64,000 nt of DNA, from contig RSEE01000135.1 of the NCBI GenBank assembly GCA_003971905.1, positions 79,501-143,500 on the forward strand, read 5' to 3'. A program made the translations under genes and the position numbers. The notes below the pieces were generated by a model. The model saw nothing but the letters and a program-made list of their open reading frames with translations. It was not told the origin of the DNA and ran no database searches. How positions within the stretch are numbered: position 1 is the stretch's first letter; each line of letters begins with the position of its first letter. This document shows, in pieces, positions 47,116-58,843 of the stretch. The DNA is from Moniliella sp. 'wahieum' (lineage: Eukaryota; Basidiomycota; Moniliellomycetes; Moniliellales; Moniliellaceae).

Positions 47116-49395
47116 ATGGACGCCTTCAGCGCCCCCCTCACGCCCTCGCGCCGCGCCCCCCCGTGCCCGGCGCACTCACCCCCACCCCCGCCGCCGACCC
47201 CCCCCCTCCGAGGTGCGCAAGGGCTACGTCAGCCTCAAGGAGGACGGGCTGCGCTCCTGGATCTGGTCCAAGCGCTGGCTCGCCCTGCGCGACCAGACGC
47301 TCACCTTCCACAAGACCCAGGCCACGTACCAGCCCTCGACGCTCATTTCTGCGCGACATTACCGCCGTCACGCGCACCGACCTCAAGCCCTACTGCCTCG
47401 AGATCGAGACGCGCGAGAACAAGTCGTACTTTGTCCAGCTCAAGTCGGATGCCGAGCTGTACGCCTGGATCGACGACATTTATGCGCGTGCGCCCCTGCT
47501 CGGCGTGTCGGCGCCCACCGACTTTAAGCACCAGGTCCACGTCGGGTTCGATCCCGTCTCAGGCGCCTTCACGGGCCTGCCGGAACAGTGGACCAAGCTT
47601 CTCACCACCTCGGCCATCACCAAGGAAGATTACGTCAAGAACCCCCAGGCTGTCCTCGACGTGCTCGAGTTTTACACGGACATTCAGAAACGCGAGCGCG
47701 ACGATTTCGGCAACCTCGTCACCCCGACTACGTCCCACTCCAACGTGCCCGCCAGCCCGGCCGCTCCGGCGCCCAGCAGCAGTACCGCCAGCAGTGGCAC
47801 TACTCTAGCCCATGACCAACCCCAATCCCAACCGGCCGCCGTCGTCATGGGCAACAATGCGCGTTTTGCCGGCACGGGCTACGCTGGGTCCCAACAGGGC
47901 TTGCGCGATGCCCAGACCCAAGCCCACCAGCACGCTCACGCCCATGCACCCGCACACCGTCCTGGCTACCCGCACGCTGCGCCCTCAGCCTCGCGTCCGG
48001 CGCCCGCACCGCCTACGAGCCTAAGCCAGCTGCGCAGCCATGGGCAACAACGTGCTGGCACTTCACCCTCGGGCACTGGGCAAGGACTTTCAGCATCTCG
48101 TCCTGCGCCCTCAACGCCTTCCCCCATCTCTTCGTCCGAAACGGTCGCAGCGCCTGGGGGTGGTAAGTCGGTGGTCCCTGCGCGGTCGCCGTCGACAACC
48201 AAGGTGGGTGTGGATAAAGTTGTGGAGCAGACGGCTGGTCTGACACTGTCGCCCTCGCGTCCTGCGCCCAGTGCGCCCGGTGCATCTGCTGTGCAAAAGC
48301 CCGGAAGTGACAGTGGTGGCAAGAGCGCAGTAGCCAGTCCGGCTGGTGCGCCGCGCGTGCCCGCGTCGGCTGGACCGACCAAGCCGCTGCAGCCGACCAA
48401 AGCTGGGACCAGCACTACCAGTACGAGGGTGCCTGCTGCCGGTGCTACTGCTGGTACTGCTACAGCCAAGAACAAAGAAGCCAAGAAAGAAGTGGAGCGA
48501 CGGATTTCCACCATGACGGAAGCGCAGATTATGGACAAGTTGCGTGCGGTGGTCAACCCTGCTGACCCTGCGACGGTGTACTCCAAGACGAAGAAAGTGG
48601 GACAAGGAGCGAGTGGGTCGGTGTATGTGGGCAAGTGGCTTGCGACCGGACAACGAGTGGCAATCAAGACGATGGATTTGGCGCAGCAACCACGGAAAGA
48701 GTGATTGTCAATGAGATTTTGGTCATGAAGGAATCGCAGCACCCAAACATTGTCAATTTCCTCGACTCGTACTTGGTGCGCAACCAGGAACTGTGGGTGA
48801 TCATGGAGTACATGGAAGGTGGAGCGTTGACGGACATTATCGATAACAATACGCTTTCTGAACCGCAAATTGCACGCATTGCACTGGAAACGTGCAAGGG
48901 CCTCGAACACCTCCATGCACAATCTATCATTCACCGCGACATCAAGTCGGACAATGTCCTTTTGAACCGCGGGCATGTGAAAATCACCGATTTCGGCTTC
49001 TGCGCTAAACTCACCGACCAGAAATCTAAGCGCGCCACCATGGTCGGCACGCCGTACTGGATGGCGCCCGAGGTGGTGAAGCAAAAGAGTACGGTCCGCG
49101 TGTGGACATTTGGAGTCTGGGGATCATGACGATCGAGATGGTGGAGAACGAGCCGCCGTACCTGGACGAGGAACCGTTGAAGGCTCTCTACTTGATTGCA
49201 ACGAATGGGACACCGACACTCAAGAAACCCGATACGTTGTCGCGCCAGCTCAAGTCGTTTTTGGCTGTGTGTCTGTGTGCGGACGTCAAGTCCCGCGCGA
49301 CGGCACATGAGTTGTTGCAGCATGAGTTTTTGGCTACTGCCTGCCCCTTGTCGGGTCTCGACCCTTTGCTCACCTTTCGCTCCCGCCCGCACTGA
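47116..49395 (+). CDS. CLA4: p21-activated kinase with PH domain, CLA4 type
   Basis: Cdc42 effector kinase for budding, septins and polarity, acting at the plasma membrane. ATG 47116 ([16 protein letters not shown]) is followed by a PH domain ([19 protein letters not shown] to [12 protein letters not shown]). The Cdc42-binding CRIB/PBD is ISAP-like: [20 protein letters not shown], with [19 protein letters not shown] after it. A Ser/Pro/Ala-rich linker leads to the kinase: [43 protein letters not shown] and [14 protein letters not shown], all catalytic residues present. Frame breaks lie in the C runs near 47200, near 47350, near 48700 (between QQPRKE and VIVNEILVM) and near 49090. The stop at 49395 leaves a normal kinase C-terminus. 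PH plus CRIB distinguishes it from STE20. Confidence 0.93.
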
Positions 49396-49670
49396 GTAGC
49401 AGCCTACCACCACTTGACCCCGGGGGGGCCAACACGAAGGACCACGTAAGTCTCTGGTGCTGCGTCTCCTCCCCTCGGTGCTCGGTGGGGGTGTTTTGTT
49501 TTTTGTCATGGCCACGCTCTTCCTTCTGTGTGTTGTATGGGAAGGATAGGGAGGTAGAGTAACGAGCGGGTTGTAGGCCGCGCAGGTAGTTCGCCAACCT
49601 GTTTCCTTTGCGCACTGCTTCTACCCCCATCCAACCAACGCCAGCAAAAACAGAAAAAACAGAAAAAATG
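49396..49670. other. 3' spacer
   Basis: Short spacer between the CLA4-like kinase and the tRNA gene. The T runs read on the minus strand next to the tRNA (CATTTTTTCTG) are a Pol III terminator. Confidence 0.6.
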
Positions 49671-49766
49671 TGACTACGCCCAGAATCGAACTGAGAATAA
49701 CAGAGCTCGCGGAGCTGTACGATCGTGCGACCACAATCTGTCGTGATACCTTTTCACCACGTAATC
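49671..49766 (-). tRNA. tRNA-His (GTG) with a 25-nt intron
   Basis: On the minus strand the acceptor stem GATTACG pairs with CGTAGTC (one G-U). D arm is GTGA/TCAC around AAAGGTA. The anticodon stem ACAGA/TCTGT flanks a loop TTGTGGC with anticodon GTG. The T arm CTCAG-TTCGATT-CTGGG is intact. Discriminator base is A, as expected for eukaryotic tRNA-His. The 25-nt intron sits one base 3' of the anticodon, the canonical site. Mature length is 71 nt before the post-transcriptional G-1. A run of six T follows two bases downstream. The A-box TGGTGAAAAGG also fits. Confidence 0.9.
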
Positions 49767-50287
49767 CTTGGGGTGGGTTGTGATCAGTGAAGGGGAATAG
49801 AAGAGGCAGCCGAGGGGATACCCCCTGAGTCTCCATTCCCAATTCCAACTGCACAGCGTTCGAAAGATGCCCCACACGAGGTTTCTCTCCACGGCCCATC
49901 CTCACCATCATCGACATCATCACGATCACCATCCCCATCCTCAGCATCCTCCCTATCCTGACCACCATCGCTATCCTAGCCAGACGCATCTATCTCGATG
50001 ACACCGCGGGGCCGCACATCGACAGCGGGAGCAGCGGCGCCGCGCATTGCCCTTAGTCCGCGGCGTTCTGGCTGGCCGACACAGCGAGTAGTCAGTACTC
50101 AGTCACCTGTGACAAGTGGCTTGGCCAGGACGGGGCCCGTGTCAATGGATGTGTGCCTTAGGGTTACGGTCTATCGCCTCCACACGCCCAAGAACGCGTG
50201 TGCTGCCCACGATAAGATGGGGATATAACCCATCCCCCTCCGCATCCCCACCCCCATCCCCGCCATCCTTTCCCTCGCACAGAGAGC
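49767..50287. other. spacer with CATC-rich simple sequence
   Basis: Upstream region of the dienelactone hydrolase gene. It contains an imperfect (ACCATC)n stretch at about 49900-49975 and no supported gene. Confidence 0.5.
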
Positions 50288-51260
50288 ATGTCGGACGGTG
50301 CGCCTACTTCGCTCGAGTCGCTGGGGCTGTGTGCGGGGTGCGTCACGGGCTTCGAGTTGCCCGGCACGCCGCGTGGGCACGAGGAGCAGATTGGGCCGTT
50401 TGCCACGTACGTCGCTACGCCCCAGACGGTACGCGACAGCAAGGCGGTGGTGGTGTACTGCTACGACCTGTTTGGCTTTGGCATCCTTAACAACAAGCTC
50501 ATTCCCGACCGCTTGGCCGATACGTTGGGCGTGCCTGTGCTCGTCCCGCACCTCTTGCCGGACGGTGCGCCGCCCGAAACCGTAGCGGACAAACTACCTT
50601 CGACCGCGGCCGCGCACCGCTCCCAAACTCTATGGAGCAAGCTGGGCGTAGCCACGTCGCTGGTGGGGTACTTGCCGTACATGTACGCCAACCGTCCGTC
50701 GACCAAGTTTGCCGCTATGGAACAGTACCTCGTAACCCTGCGCGAAAAGTACGACCGGATCGGAGGAGTAGGGTAGTTAGCGGGTGCTTTGTGTTGGAGT
50801 TTGGTGCGCCACGGCCATCTGCGCCTGATGGGGCGCAATTTGATGCGATAGTTGCCTGTCACCCGTCCATGTACAACCTCGCTATGGTCCAGGCACTCAC
50901 TTCGCCCGTATCCTTTTGTCTCGCCGAGGAAGACGATATGACACCAGCGAAAATGCAGCAACAGGTCAAAGAGGTCTTGGCGGCCAAACCGGAGCTCCCA
51001 TCTGAACTCACCGTCTTTCCGGGCACAGTGCATGGCAGCTTTGCCCGGCCCAACTTGGCCGTGCCTGAGGTACGTTTTTTGAGGGGTGTCGAGAGGGGAA
51101 GGCAGTGGGTTCAGTGGGGATGGTGTTGGGTTAATGGTGATGTTGGACAGGGCGATGGAAATGCTGACCCAAAGGATGATATGGCCCACAGGTCAAGGCA
51201 GGCTTTGAGGGCGCACTGCGCCAGACCGCGGCCTGGTTCCAGAAACAGTTGCACTTGTAG
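50288..51260 (+). CDS. dienelactone hydrolase family protein
   Basis: Cytosolic alpha/beta hydrolase of the dienelactone hydrolase family; the substrate is unknown in fungi. ATG 50288 gives MSDGAPTSLESLGLCAGCV. The N-terminal strand reads VVVYCYDLFGFGILNNKL. The acid residue lies in SPVSFCLAEEDDMTP and the catalytic His in FPGTVHGSFARPN. An intron (51070-51191, 122 nt) precedes the C-terminal helix AGFEGALRQTAAWFQKQLHL, with the stop at 51260. The nucleophile strand should come right after EKYDRIGGVG, where the frame breaks near 50775. The candidate Cys is in GCFVLEFG, so the catalytic Cys cannot be assigned with full confidence. Confidence 0.8.
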
Positions 51261-51494
51261 ACCACTGGTGTGAATTGGATTTGAGTACTAGGACAATGGA
51301 CAGGAGTAGACAGTGATACTACAAACGTCGAACCCAGACTGTTCTGTGACTGAGACGCGCCACTGCTCGTTCGCGACGGGATGGAGATCACAATAGGGTT
51401 GGCTGCGCGGTACTCTAACTGTCGTTTTCTCTTTCACTTCTTCGCCATCTACACCACTCTCGCACCACCACCACCATTCCACTCCGCGGATCGG

Positions 51495-54325
51495 ATGTCC
51501 CCCGGCGACGCGCCATTGACCTACCGGGACGTGGAGGCGCTGGGGCAGGGGTGCGTGGCCGCGCGCTGCGGGTGGTGGGGCACTGCGACGTGGACTGTGC
51601 GTTTGCGCAGTACGAAGCAGCGCGGATGGGGTGGGACGTGACGACGGAGCCGGTGGTGGTGGAGCAATGGGGCAGTCTGTTGGCCGTGTCGTACCCAGCG
51701 CGCAAGGCTGGTGTCAGTCGCATGCAGACACTCTCAGCCGCACGAAAGTGTGTCCCACCCTACGCTCCTGCCACGTCGACACGTACGCGCCCGGCGCATC
51801 TGCCCCCACGTCCCACCCATCCTCCTCCCACTCCAACTCCACTTCCACTTCCCATCCCGACCCACGCACCACAAAGTCTCCCTCGACCGGTACCGGCGCA
51901 TCGGCGTGCGCTGGCCAGTTCGTTCCGCGCCCTGTCCCACGCCGACATCCAACGCGCCGGCACCGACGAAGCGTTCTTTGATCTCTCCCGTCCAGTCCAT
52001 GCCGAACTCTGTCGTCTCTTCCCGGCCCTCGCTGTGCCCCACCTGCCACGCCACTCCCTCGACCACCCTTTGCCCCGCCACCCCGCTCCCTCGACTGTCG
52101 GACGCGGTACCGTCATCTTCCCTGCTGCCGACAACGTTGCCCAGAACACCACCGACAGTACCACCGCCAGTACCACCGACAGTACCACCGACAGCACCAC
52201 CGATCCCACCTCTGAGGATACCCCCGAGCGCACGATCGAAGACGACGCGCCGGGCGAGTCGGCGCGTGGTTCGGGCGCAGCAGGCCAAGTGACCTGGGCC
52301 GATGTGACGCTCTGGATCGGGGCGGGGATCATGGCGCGTGTGCGATCCGGGGTGCGGAGGATAGCAGTTTGGGGTTCACCACGTCAGCCGGGTGGGTCAG
52401 AACAAGCTTTTGGCCAAGCTCGGTTCGTCCCCACCGCAAACCGAATGGTCAAACGGTCGTCCTCCCCGGAGCGGGGAAAGAGTTCCTAGGCCACCATCGC
52501 GTGGTGGGTGTACCGTCGCTCAAGGGTAAGTTGGGAGGGACGTTGTGCGCGACGTACAATGCCGAGTTGGTACGTGAATTATGGGGTGTATCGGTAGACC
52601 AGTTGGCTACTTTGCTCCGCTCCCTCGATCGACCGGTGGATCCCGACGCGCTGTATGGCCTTTTGCGCGGCGTGGACTGCACCCCTGTCGTACCGGAACC
52701 AGCGACCAAGTCTATGCTCGCCAGCAAGTCTTACGTCCGCCCTTGCGCATCGGCATGGGTATGGGCATGGGTGCGGGCACGGGCATGGGCACGGGCATGA
52801 TCATGGGTACGGGCACCGGTATGGGTACGGGCACCGGTATGGGCATGGGCGCGGACGTCACTGCGGAACTGGACGGGTGGCGTCGAACGTTGGCGGTGGA
52901 GTTGGCGGTGCGCCTGACCGAGGCACGGCAGGATCCAGGCCAAGGCGCCAACTCGACCTTGACCCCTTCCACGCTCGTCTTGCGCGCTACCGTACGCACC
53001 AACGCTTCCCCGGCCAACACGTCCAGCACCACCTCTCCGTCCAGCGCCGCCAGTACGCCCAACACGGCCAGTAACAAACACGAGCGGTACGACGCACACG
53101 CGCTCGCACCAAGCTCCACTGTACCTCCCTCCCGGACGAGTCGAGGCGGAGCAACTTCTCCCACTTGCCCAGCGGCTTTGGCAGCACGTGCTACGCGATT
53201 CCACCGGCGTCGGCGTCGGACCAGCCTGAACTCACCCACTTAACCCTCGGCTTGGCTGGCTTGCACACCCCGTCAGCTACCCAGGCGTCCTTGCCATCGT
53301 TCTTTGCTGTCCCATCGGGGGTACGACTCGCACTGCTACTGCTCCTGCTACTGCTACTGCTGCTCTCCTCGTTATCCTACTACTTCGGCGGTGGTGAGAG
53401 GTGGGCGCACGGATCCAGTTCCAGCAAGGTCACTTCGCCGTTGCGTACTGCGTTTCAGTCTGTCCGTGCATCAGCATCTGCATCTGCATCTGCACCAAGT
53501 CCTGTTCCAGCTCCAGCTCCTGCTCCAGTTCCAGTTCCTATTCATGTTCCTGCACCTGGCCCATTTCTCCCGCGGCTAGACCAAGACTTTTTCACCTGCT
53601 CACGGCACCACCGTGCTCGCCCACGCGACCGCGCAGTAGCCCAGGTCCACCGCGCAACGTTTTCCGCCCATCGTCCCCCCCTCCCCGACATACGCGATCG
53701 GATCGGGTGACGCGATCGAATCTGCCCACGCGGTCGAGTCTGCCCAAGCGGTCAAGTGCGTTGGTACGATCGAGTCGGCTGACGGACGCGGTGCATGTGG
53801 AGACTGAGCGGGTATGGTGGGTGTGCACACAGTGTGCCATGCGGTTAGTCCAGCCGGTTGAGCTGGCGGTGCGCCTGCGCTCGGCCCATGACCCAGCTCC
53901 CGACCGAAATCCAAGTTCGGTCCGGACCAGACCAGGACAAACACAGGACAAAAAGGACGGACAGGGACAGGACAGATCAAGGACCGGAGCAGGACAAGTG
54001 TGTGGGAGCAGCAAGTTGCCCAAGCGCAACTATGGGCCGCCTCGCGGTAGCCGTGGAGCGACAGACGCACCTCGACTTTCACCTGGCGCAACAATTAGAA
54101 TTGCACTCGTCCGACTTGGACTGGGCCCAACCAGAACCCGGGCTCTCGTCCGACCTGAGCGGGGCCTGTTCTGGGGCTGGCGTAGGTGCTGTTCCCCCGC
54201 CGCCTCCGCGAGTACGAGCACGACAGTTAACACGACCGCCAGCCCGACTCCCAGCAAGGGCCGACCGGCGTTCGCATGCTCAGCGTGGCACGCTCCATAC
54301 GTTTTTCCCGCTCGCACGAGACTAG
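51495..54325 (+). CDS. RAD30: DNA polymerase eta (Y-family)
   Basis: Nuclear translesion polymerase that bypasses UV photoproducts. ATG 51495 (MSPGDAPLTYRDVEALGQG) leads to the palm strand VVGHCDVDCAFAQYEAARM with a catalytic Asp, then VEQWGSLLAVSYPARKAGV, CHVDTYAPGA, the TDEAFFDLS catalytic block, the helix-hairpin region YTTSAG...NKLLAKLGS-like, and KSMLASKSYV. A Gly/Met/Thr tract (about 52745-52860) precedes the little finger (ELDGWRRTLAVELAVRLTE). A QASLPSFF motif lies near 53295. Ubiquitin-binding zinc-finger parts are WVCTQCAMRL (53820) and THLDFHLAQQLEL (54066). The C-terminus GTLHTFFPLARD resembles a PCNA-interacting peptide. Many frame breaks are present, several in homopolymers. Confidence 0.85.
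52745..52860. repeat. in-gene GGGCAT/GGTACG-type tandem repeat
   Basis: Hexamer-type units encode alternating Gly-Met/Gly-Thr inside RAD30, between the KSM-ASK motif and the little finger domain. Confidence 0.8.
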
Positions 54326-54571
54326 CGTCGCACGTCGCACGCTTTGGAATGGACGGAATGGGGACGGGAAGGATCCCTGACCCCGTCGAGATGGAGCATA
54401 TATTTGATGGCATTGGCGTGGGTTGGCATGAGGTGGCAGGGGGTGGCAGGGACAGAGTAGCACATAATAGCAAAAGGTACAGTAGGAACAGACCATCCAA
54501 GGTAGAGTCCAATTCAAGGCGGACCAACGGGGGGAAAGGTACGTGGGTAGACGGGTAGACCTTACTTGATC
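54326..54571. other. convergent spacer
   Basis: Short region between the RAD30 stop and the end of the next minus-strand gene; no gene is seen. Confidence 0.5.
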
Positions 54572-56589
54572 CTACAACGACCGGACTGAGCGGACAGGCG
54601 CCGAACTCACTTCATCAGTCGGATGCGTGCCTGCTCCTTCCCCTACTTTGGCGTTGGCTTCTCCTGCACCGGCACCCGCCTCTCCACGCGAAGTGGGACG
54701 GGCATACGATTCCAACGTGGCCCTACACCGCTCGGGCCAGAGGGAGAGCACGTCGCGCACACGTCCGTTCCAGGCGCCATGGACTAGCACGTACCACACA
54801 GGGTACGGTACAGGCTCTCTCTTGCTTCTCTTTCTCTTGCGTCTCTTTCTCCTTCTCGTTCGCCCCCCGGTGCGGCACTCGCTTGGGGGACACGTACTGT
54901 GGCCACGTTGGCAGGATAGGCCTGTGCATTGGCATTGGCACGTAAGAACCCAGTGGCCAAAGACGGTCGAACGCTGTGCGGGGCGAGGAAGCAAGTGGCG
55001 CACTGAGCCGCAGGAGCCAAGCAACTTGCCTGCTCTTGAAGCACCTGCGCCACGAGGTAAGCCACGCGCCACTGCTCTTTCCTCGCGGCCAACGAGACCG
55101 CCGCCAAGGCCAGTGCGACCTCACGGTACCCCATGGCGTACGAGAGCGACGCAGCGGAACTGGCCAGACCAGCGTGCGCTGTCCACTGCGCATACGGAAA
55201 TGTAATACCCCAAATGTCATGTGGTTAGCATCGGTATCGCAAGATCAAGCGTCCAACACGACGAATCGACGAACGACGAAACGGCGAATCGACGAACGAC
55301 GAAACGGCGAATCGACGAACGACGACCGCGAGACGGGACGACCGGAGTAAGAGGGAACCAAGGGGGGAAGGGGACGCACGTGCTTTACAGGGTCGGGGGG
55401 AGGGAACAAGTCCGAACGCCGAGGTAAAGGTCGAGTCTGCGTGTGGGGGGGGAACCAAGCCGCCGTTTCGGACATGGCGAGCCGTACCAGTGGAACCAGC
55501 CACGCCTCCAACCCCAAACTCGACCCTGAACTTGACCCTGAACTTGACCCTGAACTTGAGTGTAAGCGGCGCTGTCGAGGCAGACAACAAGAACTGCCAG
55601 CACAACCAGAGCGACCAGGCCTGGACGGAGCACCACCACCACCAGTAGTAGTAGTAGTAGCAGTTGCAGTAGCAGTGGAAGAACGAAGCAGCCGTACCGC
55701 CGCACGGATTGCCACATCGACCGTTTCCCGCACGTTGACTTTACTTGCCAATCGGGGCGGCGCGGGCGAGGGACGGCGTGTCTGTGCGTCATCGAGCAAG
55801 AACGAGAGCAGGTCGGCCTCTTGCGTCTCCTGCGTCTCCTGCGTCTCCTGTGTCTCCTGCATCTCGTGTGGCGTTTGTGCTTGTTCGGTCTCTTTTCTGG
55901 GTCTGGGTCGGGTTTTCCTCACCTACCTCTTCCGTGTCGTGGGTGTCGTTGGCGTGATCAAGGTGGTACGCCGGCGGAGGCGGGAGGAGACAAAGAAAGT
56001 GCAACGCATGGTACGCCAAGTGAACCGCCTGCGCATCGTATCCGCGCGCAAAGAGACTGACCACAGTCCATTCCACCTTAGGTCCCGCACGTGGATCCGT
56101 AGCCATCGCACGCACAGCGCTCCGTACCGCCTCGCACCATACGCGGTCGGTTTCTAGCTGCCGCAGCCAGGTGCGCGCGGGAGTGCACCCGCAGCAAGTG
56201 CATCGTGCGCAAAGCGGAGAAGAAGGGCAAGGTGTGCAAGTGGTGGATGATGTGGAGGACGTGGAAGAAGCGAGAGAGATGCAAGGAGGGGTGGGGGGCA
56301 AAGCGTTGGCCAGTTGAGATGGGACGAACCAGTAGGCAGTCTGTGGTGCGGGGGCGTAAGACTTGCTTTCGAGAACGGCGCGGCGGATGCGCGCTTCGCG
56401 AGCCGACTCTTTCGTCTCTTTCCTCGGCTTGTTCGCCTTCTCGTCCCCCGCTTGCTTGTCCTTGTCCTTGTCCTTGTCGGTGGGCTGGGGCGAGGCCGGG
56501 GTGGCGGAGTCCGAGTCGGCGTCCGAGTCCGAGTCGGACAGGTCGAACGCCAACAGCTCCGCTTCCAAGCCCAGCTGCGCGTCGGACAT
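54572..56589 (-). CDS. unidentified helical protein
   Basis: ATG 56589 begins an acidic Ser/Asp head (MSDAQLGLEAELLAFDLSD). A Lys/Glu-rich stretch, ARIRRAVLESKSYAP, TAYWFVPSQLANALPP and a helical, His-rich segment follow. Then come CEAVRSAVRAMATDPRAG and VVSLFARGYDAQAVHLAYHA, an acidic QETQETQE repeat, SKVNVRETVDVAIRAAVRLL, and near the C-terminus MGYREVALALAAVSLAARKE with WRVAYLVAQVLQEQ. Paired helices of this kind recall TPR/solenoid proteins, but I do not recognise a family. Several frame breaks and three short tandem repeats fall inside. The end (PVRSVRSL, stop at 54572) is tentative. Confidence 0.45.
55261..55329. repeat. 23-bp tandem repeat, three units
   Basis: Three near-identical units of CGAATCGACGAACGACGAAA with a GCGG-type end. 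The 23-bp period is not a multiple of three, so copy-number change would shift the frame if translated. Confidence 0.8.
55511..55557. repeat. 12-bp tandem repeat
   Basis: Four copies of GACCCTGAACTT give a minus-strand Ser-Gly-Ser-Ser run in the unidentified helical gene. Confidence 0.8.
55818..55866. repeat. 9-bp tandem repeat (QET)n
   Basis: Five units of CTCCTGCGT type encode QETQETQET on the minus strand; the period keeps the frame. Confidence 0.85.
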
Positions 56590-57526
56590 GAAGGCTGGAG
56601 TGTCCAAGAGAGTGGAGGGAAGTAGGAGTGCGAAGGGGGCGGCGAGGCAGAAACAAGGACAAGGGGCAGCTACGACCTGCAAGCTTCAGGTCGAGGATGT
56701 GGTTGTGGGTCCAATGGGACAGACACAGGAATCAGCAGCCGTTCGTCCCTCGACGTGCTCTTCCACCAGCTGATCGGCTTTACCTGGGACAACCAACAAA
56801 AAATACAACCAACAAAAAATAAAAAAGGAAAAAAAATGACAATAGGTGGGGCGGCCCTGGGTGATCTAGTGATGCATGATGCATGATGCATGATGGGCAA
56901 TTAGAATCGCTTGTTAGCCACTTCGCTACGGCAGATTTAGCATGTCTGCTTCTGGCACCAGAAGGGGAAGCCGGGGATCGATCATCACGGTACGGGCCAA
57001 AGCATCAATCAGATATTTGAACCAAAAGAGAAAAAAGAAAAAGGCAAATGTCTTTCAGTCAGGGTGAGGTAGGGCAAGGAGGGACACAAGAAGAGAATGA
57101 TGGGTCGGAGATCATGTTGATCATGCACATGGATGGTGGAGGTGGAGAGATGAATAGATCGATGGGTGGATGAATATATGGATGGATGGATGAAGGTATG
57201 AAGGCATGACGGCATAAAGGAACGAACGAAGGAATGGCAAGGGTGGCCGGTGACTGGCGACAGGTGGCCACAGTGTGTAAGCCCTCAGGCTCAGGCCTGA
57301 GAAGGGCACAAAGATGAGGGGAATAGTAGTATGAGGGGAATCTGAGGGGGAAAATATGAGGGGAATCGATCGAAAGAGACGAATGAGAAAGAGAGGAAAC
57401 ACGTTGAACTCTCGAACGTTCAACGTTGAACGAGCATTGCACGTTGACCACACTGCACGTTGAACGTGTTGAACCCAGACCATGTCCCAAGAGACAAGTC
57501 ACAAGTCACTGGTGGCACGTCACATA
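56590..57526. other. intergenic region
   Basis: No gene is supported. It contains T/A runs (about 56800-56835), a TGCATGA triplication at about 56875-56890, and a tRNA A-box-like match near 56920 that does not fold into a tRNA. Confidence 0.5.
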
Positions 57527-58809
57527 TCACCAGAGCCTAGGCCGCCGATCGACCGGGGCACCGCACTCCTCCTCCTGGTCGCGTGCAACGCTGCGCAACG
57601 GCCGGTCGGGACGCAAGTGCGGACGAAGGGTGCGGAGGGGAGTAGGGCCGTGACTTGTGTCCCGGGCCTCCGGAAGCAGAGGATGTGGTACCGGCAACGC
57701 TACAGGAATGTACCGGCACCGACAACGGTAACGGCAATGGTAAGGATAAGGGTTTGGTGCGGTGTAGCGTACGTGGTTCGTCCATCGGCGCAGCGCGCGC
57801 GGGTAGCGCGTACGCAGGTGGGCACGGGAGGGTTCGGGTTCGGGGGAGGTCCGCGGACCAATCGGTGTGGGCGGCAGCTGAGCGGCACGGTCCAGCGCAG
57901 CAGCTGGAGGGGAGGGGAACGGCCCGGCCTCGAGCTTGGTCTCGGTCGTGTCATCGGCAGGCAAGTCCAGCTCGATCAAGGCTGTCTTCAGCAACGCACG
58001 GCACTCGTCCGCAGAGCCAAGCATGTGCATGCGGCTCAGCAGGGTGGAAAGTACCGTTCGCATCGCATTGGTCGTCGGCTCGTGCTTCGATGCGGGCATG
58101 TGCGCGCGCGCGTACAGGTCGTCCTCGTCGTCGTGCCAGGTCAATGTCTGGTCCTGGGAAGGACGCGAGGTGCGCGGCGAAAGAAGAGCGAGAGCGAGAC
58201 AGGGCTGGAGGTAGCTGTACCGGAGGTTGTAAAGGAGGTTGTGCCAGTAGCCGTGTCGGTGCCGGTGAAAGGCGGGGGCGAGGGGGACCCCATGTCGCTT
58301 GGGTTGGCCACCTGTTCCCATCGCGATGCCGACAGCCAGAGGTCGGTCGGGATGGGAGGTGATGGAGGTGGGACGGGAGCTGGAGCTGGAGCTGGAGCTC
58401 GCTTTGGTGCAGGTGCGGTGGGGTGTCGCGCACGGGAAGGAAGGAAAGATGGTGCTGGAATGGTGTGGGTCAGAGTGGGAAGCGTGCTCCGGAGAGGCGG
58501 AGTGGACGTGGAGGGGCAGTGGGGGGGAGAAGAGGACCTCCATCTCTGGGTTGGCCGTGCTGGAAGGGTCGGGGCGCAGGAGGCCGGCATGGGCGGGGTC
58601 CAAGTCGAGATGGAGATGGGGATGGGGACGGGGACGGGGATGTGTATCGGGATGGGGGTCGAGCGAAACGGCTTTTTCCCACGCCAAGCCCTCCTTCTGG
58701 ATGGATGGGTCGAGGCGGCTCCAGCGGCGGGTGGTGAAGGTGCTGCAGGTGGCGGCGCGCGGGCGGGAGCGGCGGGGAGGCGGCGGGGAGGGCGCCAGAC
58801 ATGGCGAGA

Positions 58810-58843
<34 letters not shown>

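Noticed and set aside
56895-57010. Possible tRNA on the minus strand
   Set aside because: An A-box-like TAGCGAAGTGG is present but there is no B-box, no pairing T arm and no matching acceptor 3' strand.
57527-57950. Firm C-terminal extension of the 57.5-59.0 kb gene
   Set aside because: After about 57900 the frame turns Arg/Pro-rich and could simply be open by GC bias, so the stop at 57527 is kept only as a tentative end.
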